Shown one piece after another: positions 5,892 through 5,918 of a stretch of 5,918 nt of DNA. The position numbers were made by a program, and so were the translations under genes. Positions within the stretch are counted from its first letter, which is position 1. Each line of letters begins with the position of its first letter. A model generated the notes under the pieces. It ran no database searches, was not told the origin of the DNA, and saw only the letters and a list, made by a program, of their open reading frames with translations. The stretch is from Clostridia bacterium (lineage in GTDB: Bacteria > Bacillota > Clostridia > Oscillospirales > Acutalibacteraceae): contig JAFWRV010000147.1 in NCBI GenBank assembly GCA_017519685.1, positions 1-5,918 of the forward strand. Reading direction: 5' to 3'.

Positions 5892-5918
5892 TTGACACTT
5901 GCCGAAGATAAATATATA
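5892..5918 (+). promoter_or_regulatory. Promoter facing right, -10 box cut by the window edge
   Basis: On the plus strand a perfect TTGACA (5892-5897) is followed after exactly 17 bp by TATA (5915-5918), the last four bases of the window and the first four of the -10 consensus. This implies a gene transcribed rightward, divergent from tgt, starting outside the window. It depends on the next two bases being A and T or similar. Confidence 0.55.

Noticed and set aside
5832..5918. A preQ1 riboswitch upstream of tgt
   Set aside because: The likely transcript leader is only about 12 bases and no pseudoknot-forming C-rich stem with an A-rich tail is visible; preQ1 riboswitches also usually control synthesis or transport genes.

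Overview
The window looks like an ordinary chromosomal, housekeeping-type segment of a Gram-positive anaerobe of the Clostridia, plausibly an uncultured gut or rumen member of the Ruminococcaceae/Oscillospiraceae. This is an inference. It rests on a type III glutamine synthetase, a class Ic aspartate aminotransferase, the tgt-yajC gene order, strong purine-rich Shine-Dalgarno sites, sigma-A-type promoters, AT-rich intergenic spacers with moderately GC-rich genes, and compact intrinsic terminators. I see no mobile element, CRISPR array, tRNA or rRNA, and codon use looks uniform across the genes.

Layout, left to right. (1) Positions 2-1051, plus strand: the C-terminal half of a type III glutamine synthetase, cut by the left edge. 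(2) Positions 1088-2317, minus strand: a complete class Ic (Aminotran_MocR-type) aspartate aminotransferase, convergent with the synthetase and sharing a hairpin terminator with it. (3) Positions 2318-2435: a divergent control region with a near-ideal minus-strand promoter and a perfect 9-bp inverted repeat over its -35 box. (4) Positions 2436-3515, plus strand: a metallophosphoesterase of unknown substrate. It is convergent with (5), a minus-strand block reading tgt (4701-5831), yajC (4163-4618) and a GtrA-like membrane protein (3575-4150). A second two-way terminator separates (4) from (5). (6) Positions 5832-5918: the tgt promoter and, facing right, the start of a strong promoter for a gene outside the window.

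How the genes work together: glutamine synthetase and aspartate aminotransferase both handle glutamate nitrogen, so the left part is amino-acid nitrogen metabolism. Tgt modifies tRNA wobble bases with preQ1. YajC is the small membrane partner of the Sec translocase. The tgt-yajC order is a familiar bacterial arrangement, usually followed by secD/secF. Here yajC is followed instead by a GtrA-family four-helix membrane protein and then a terminator. I found no clear evidence of a new multi-gene system. The points most worth a second look are the inverted repeat at the aminotransferase/phosphoesterase control region, the GtrA gene in the secDF position, the cytoplasmic-looking phosphoesterase with an extra N-terminal domain, and the cut-off promoter at the right edge.
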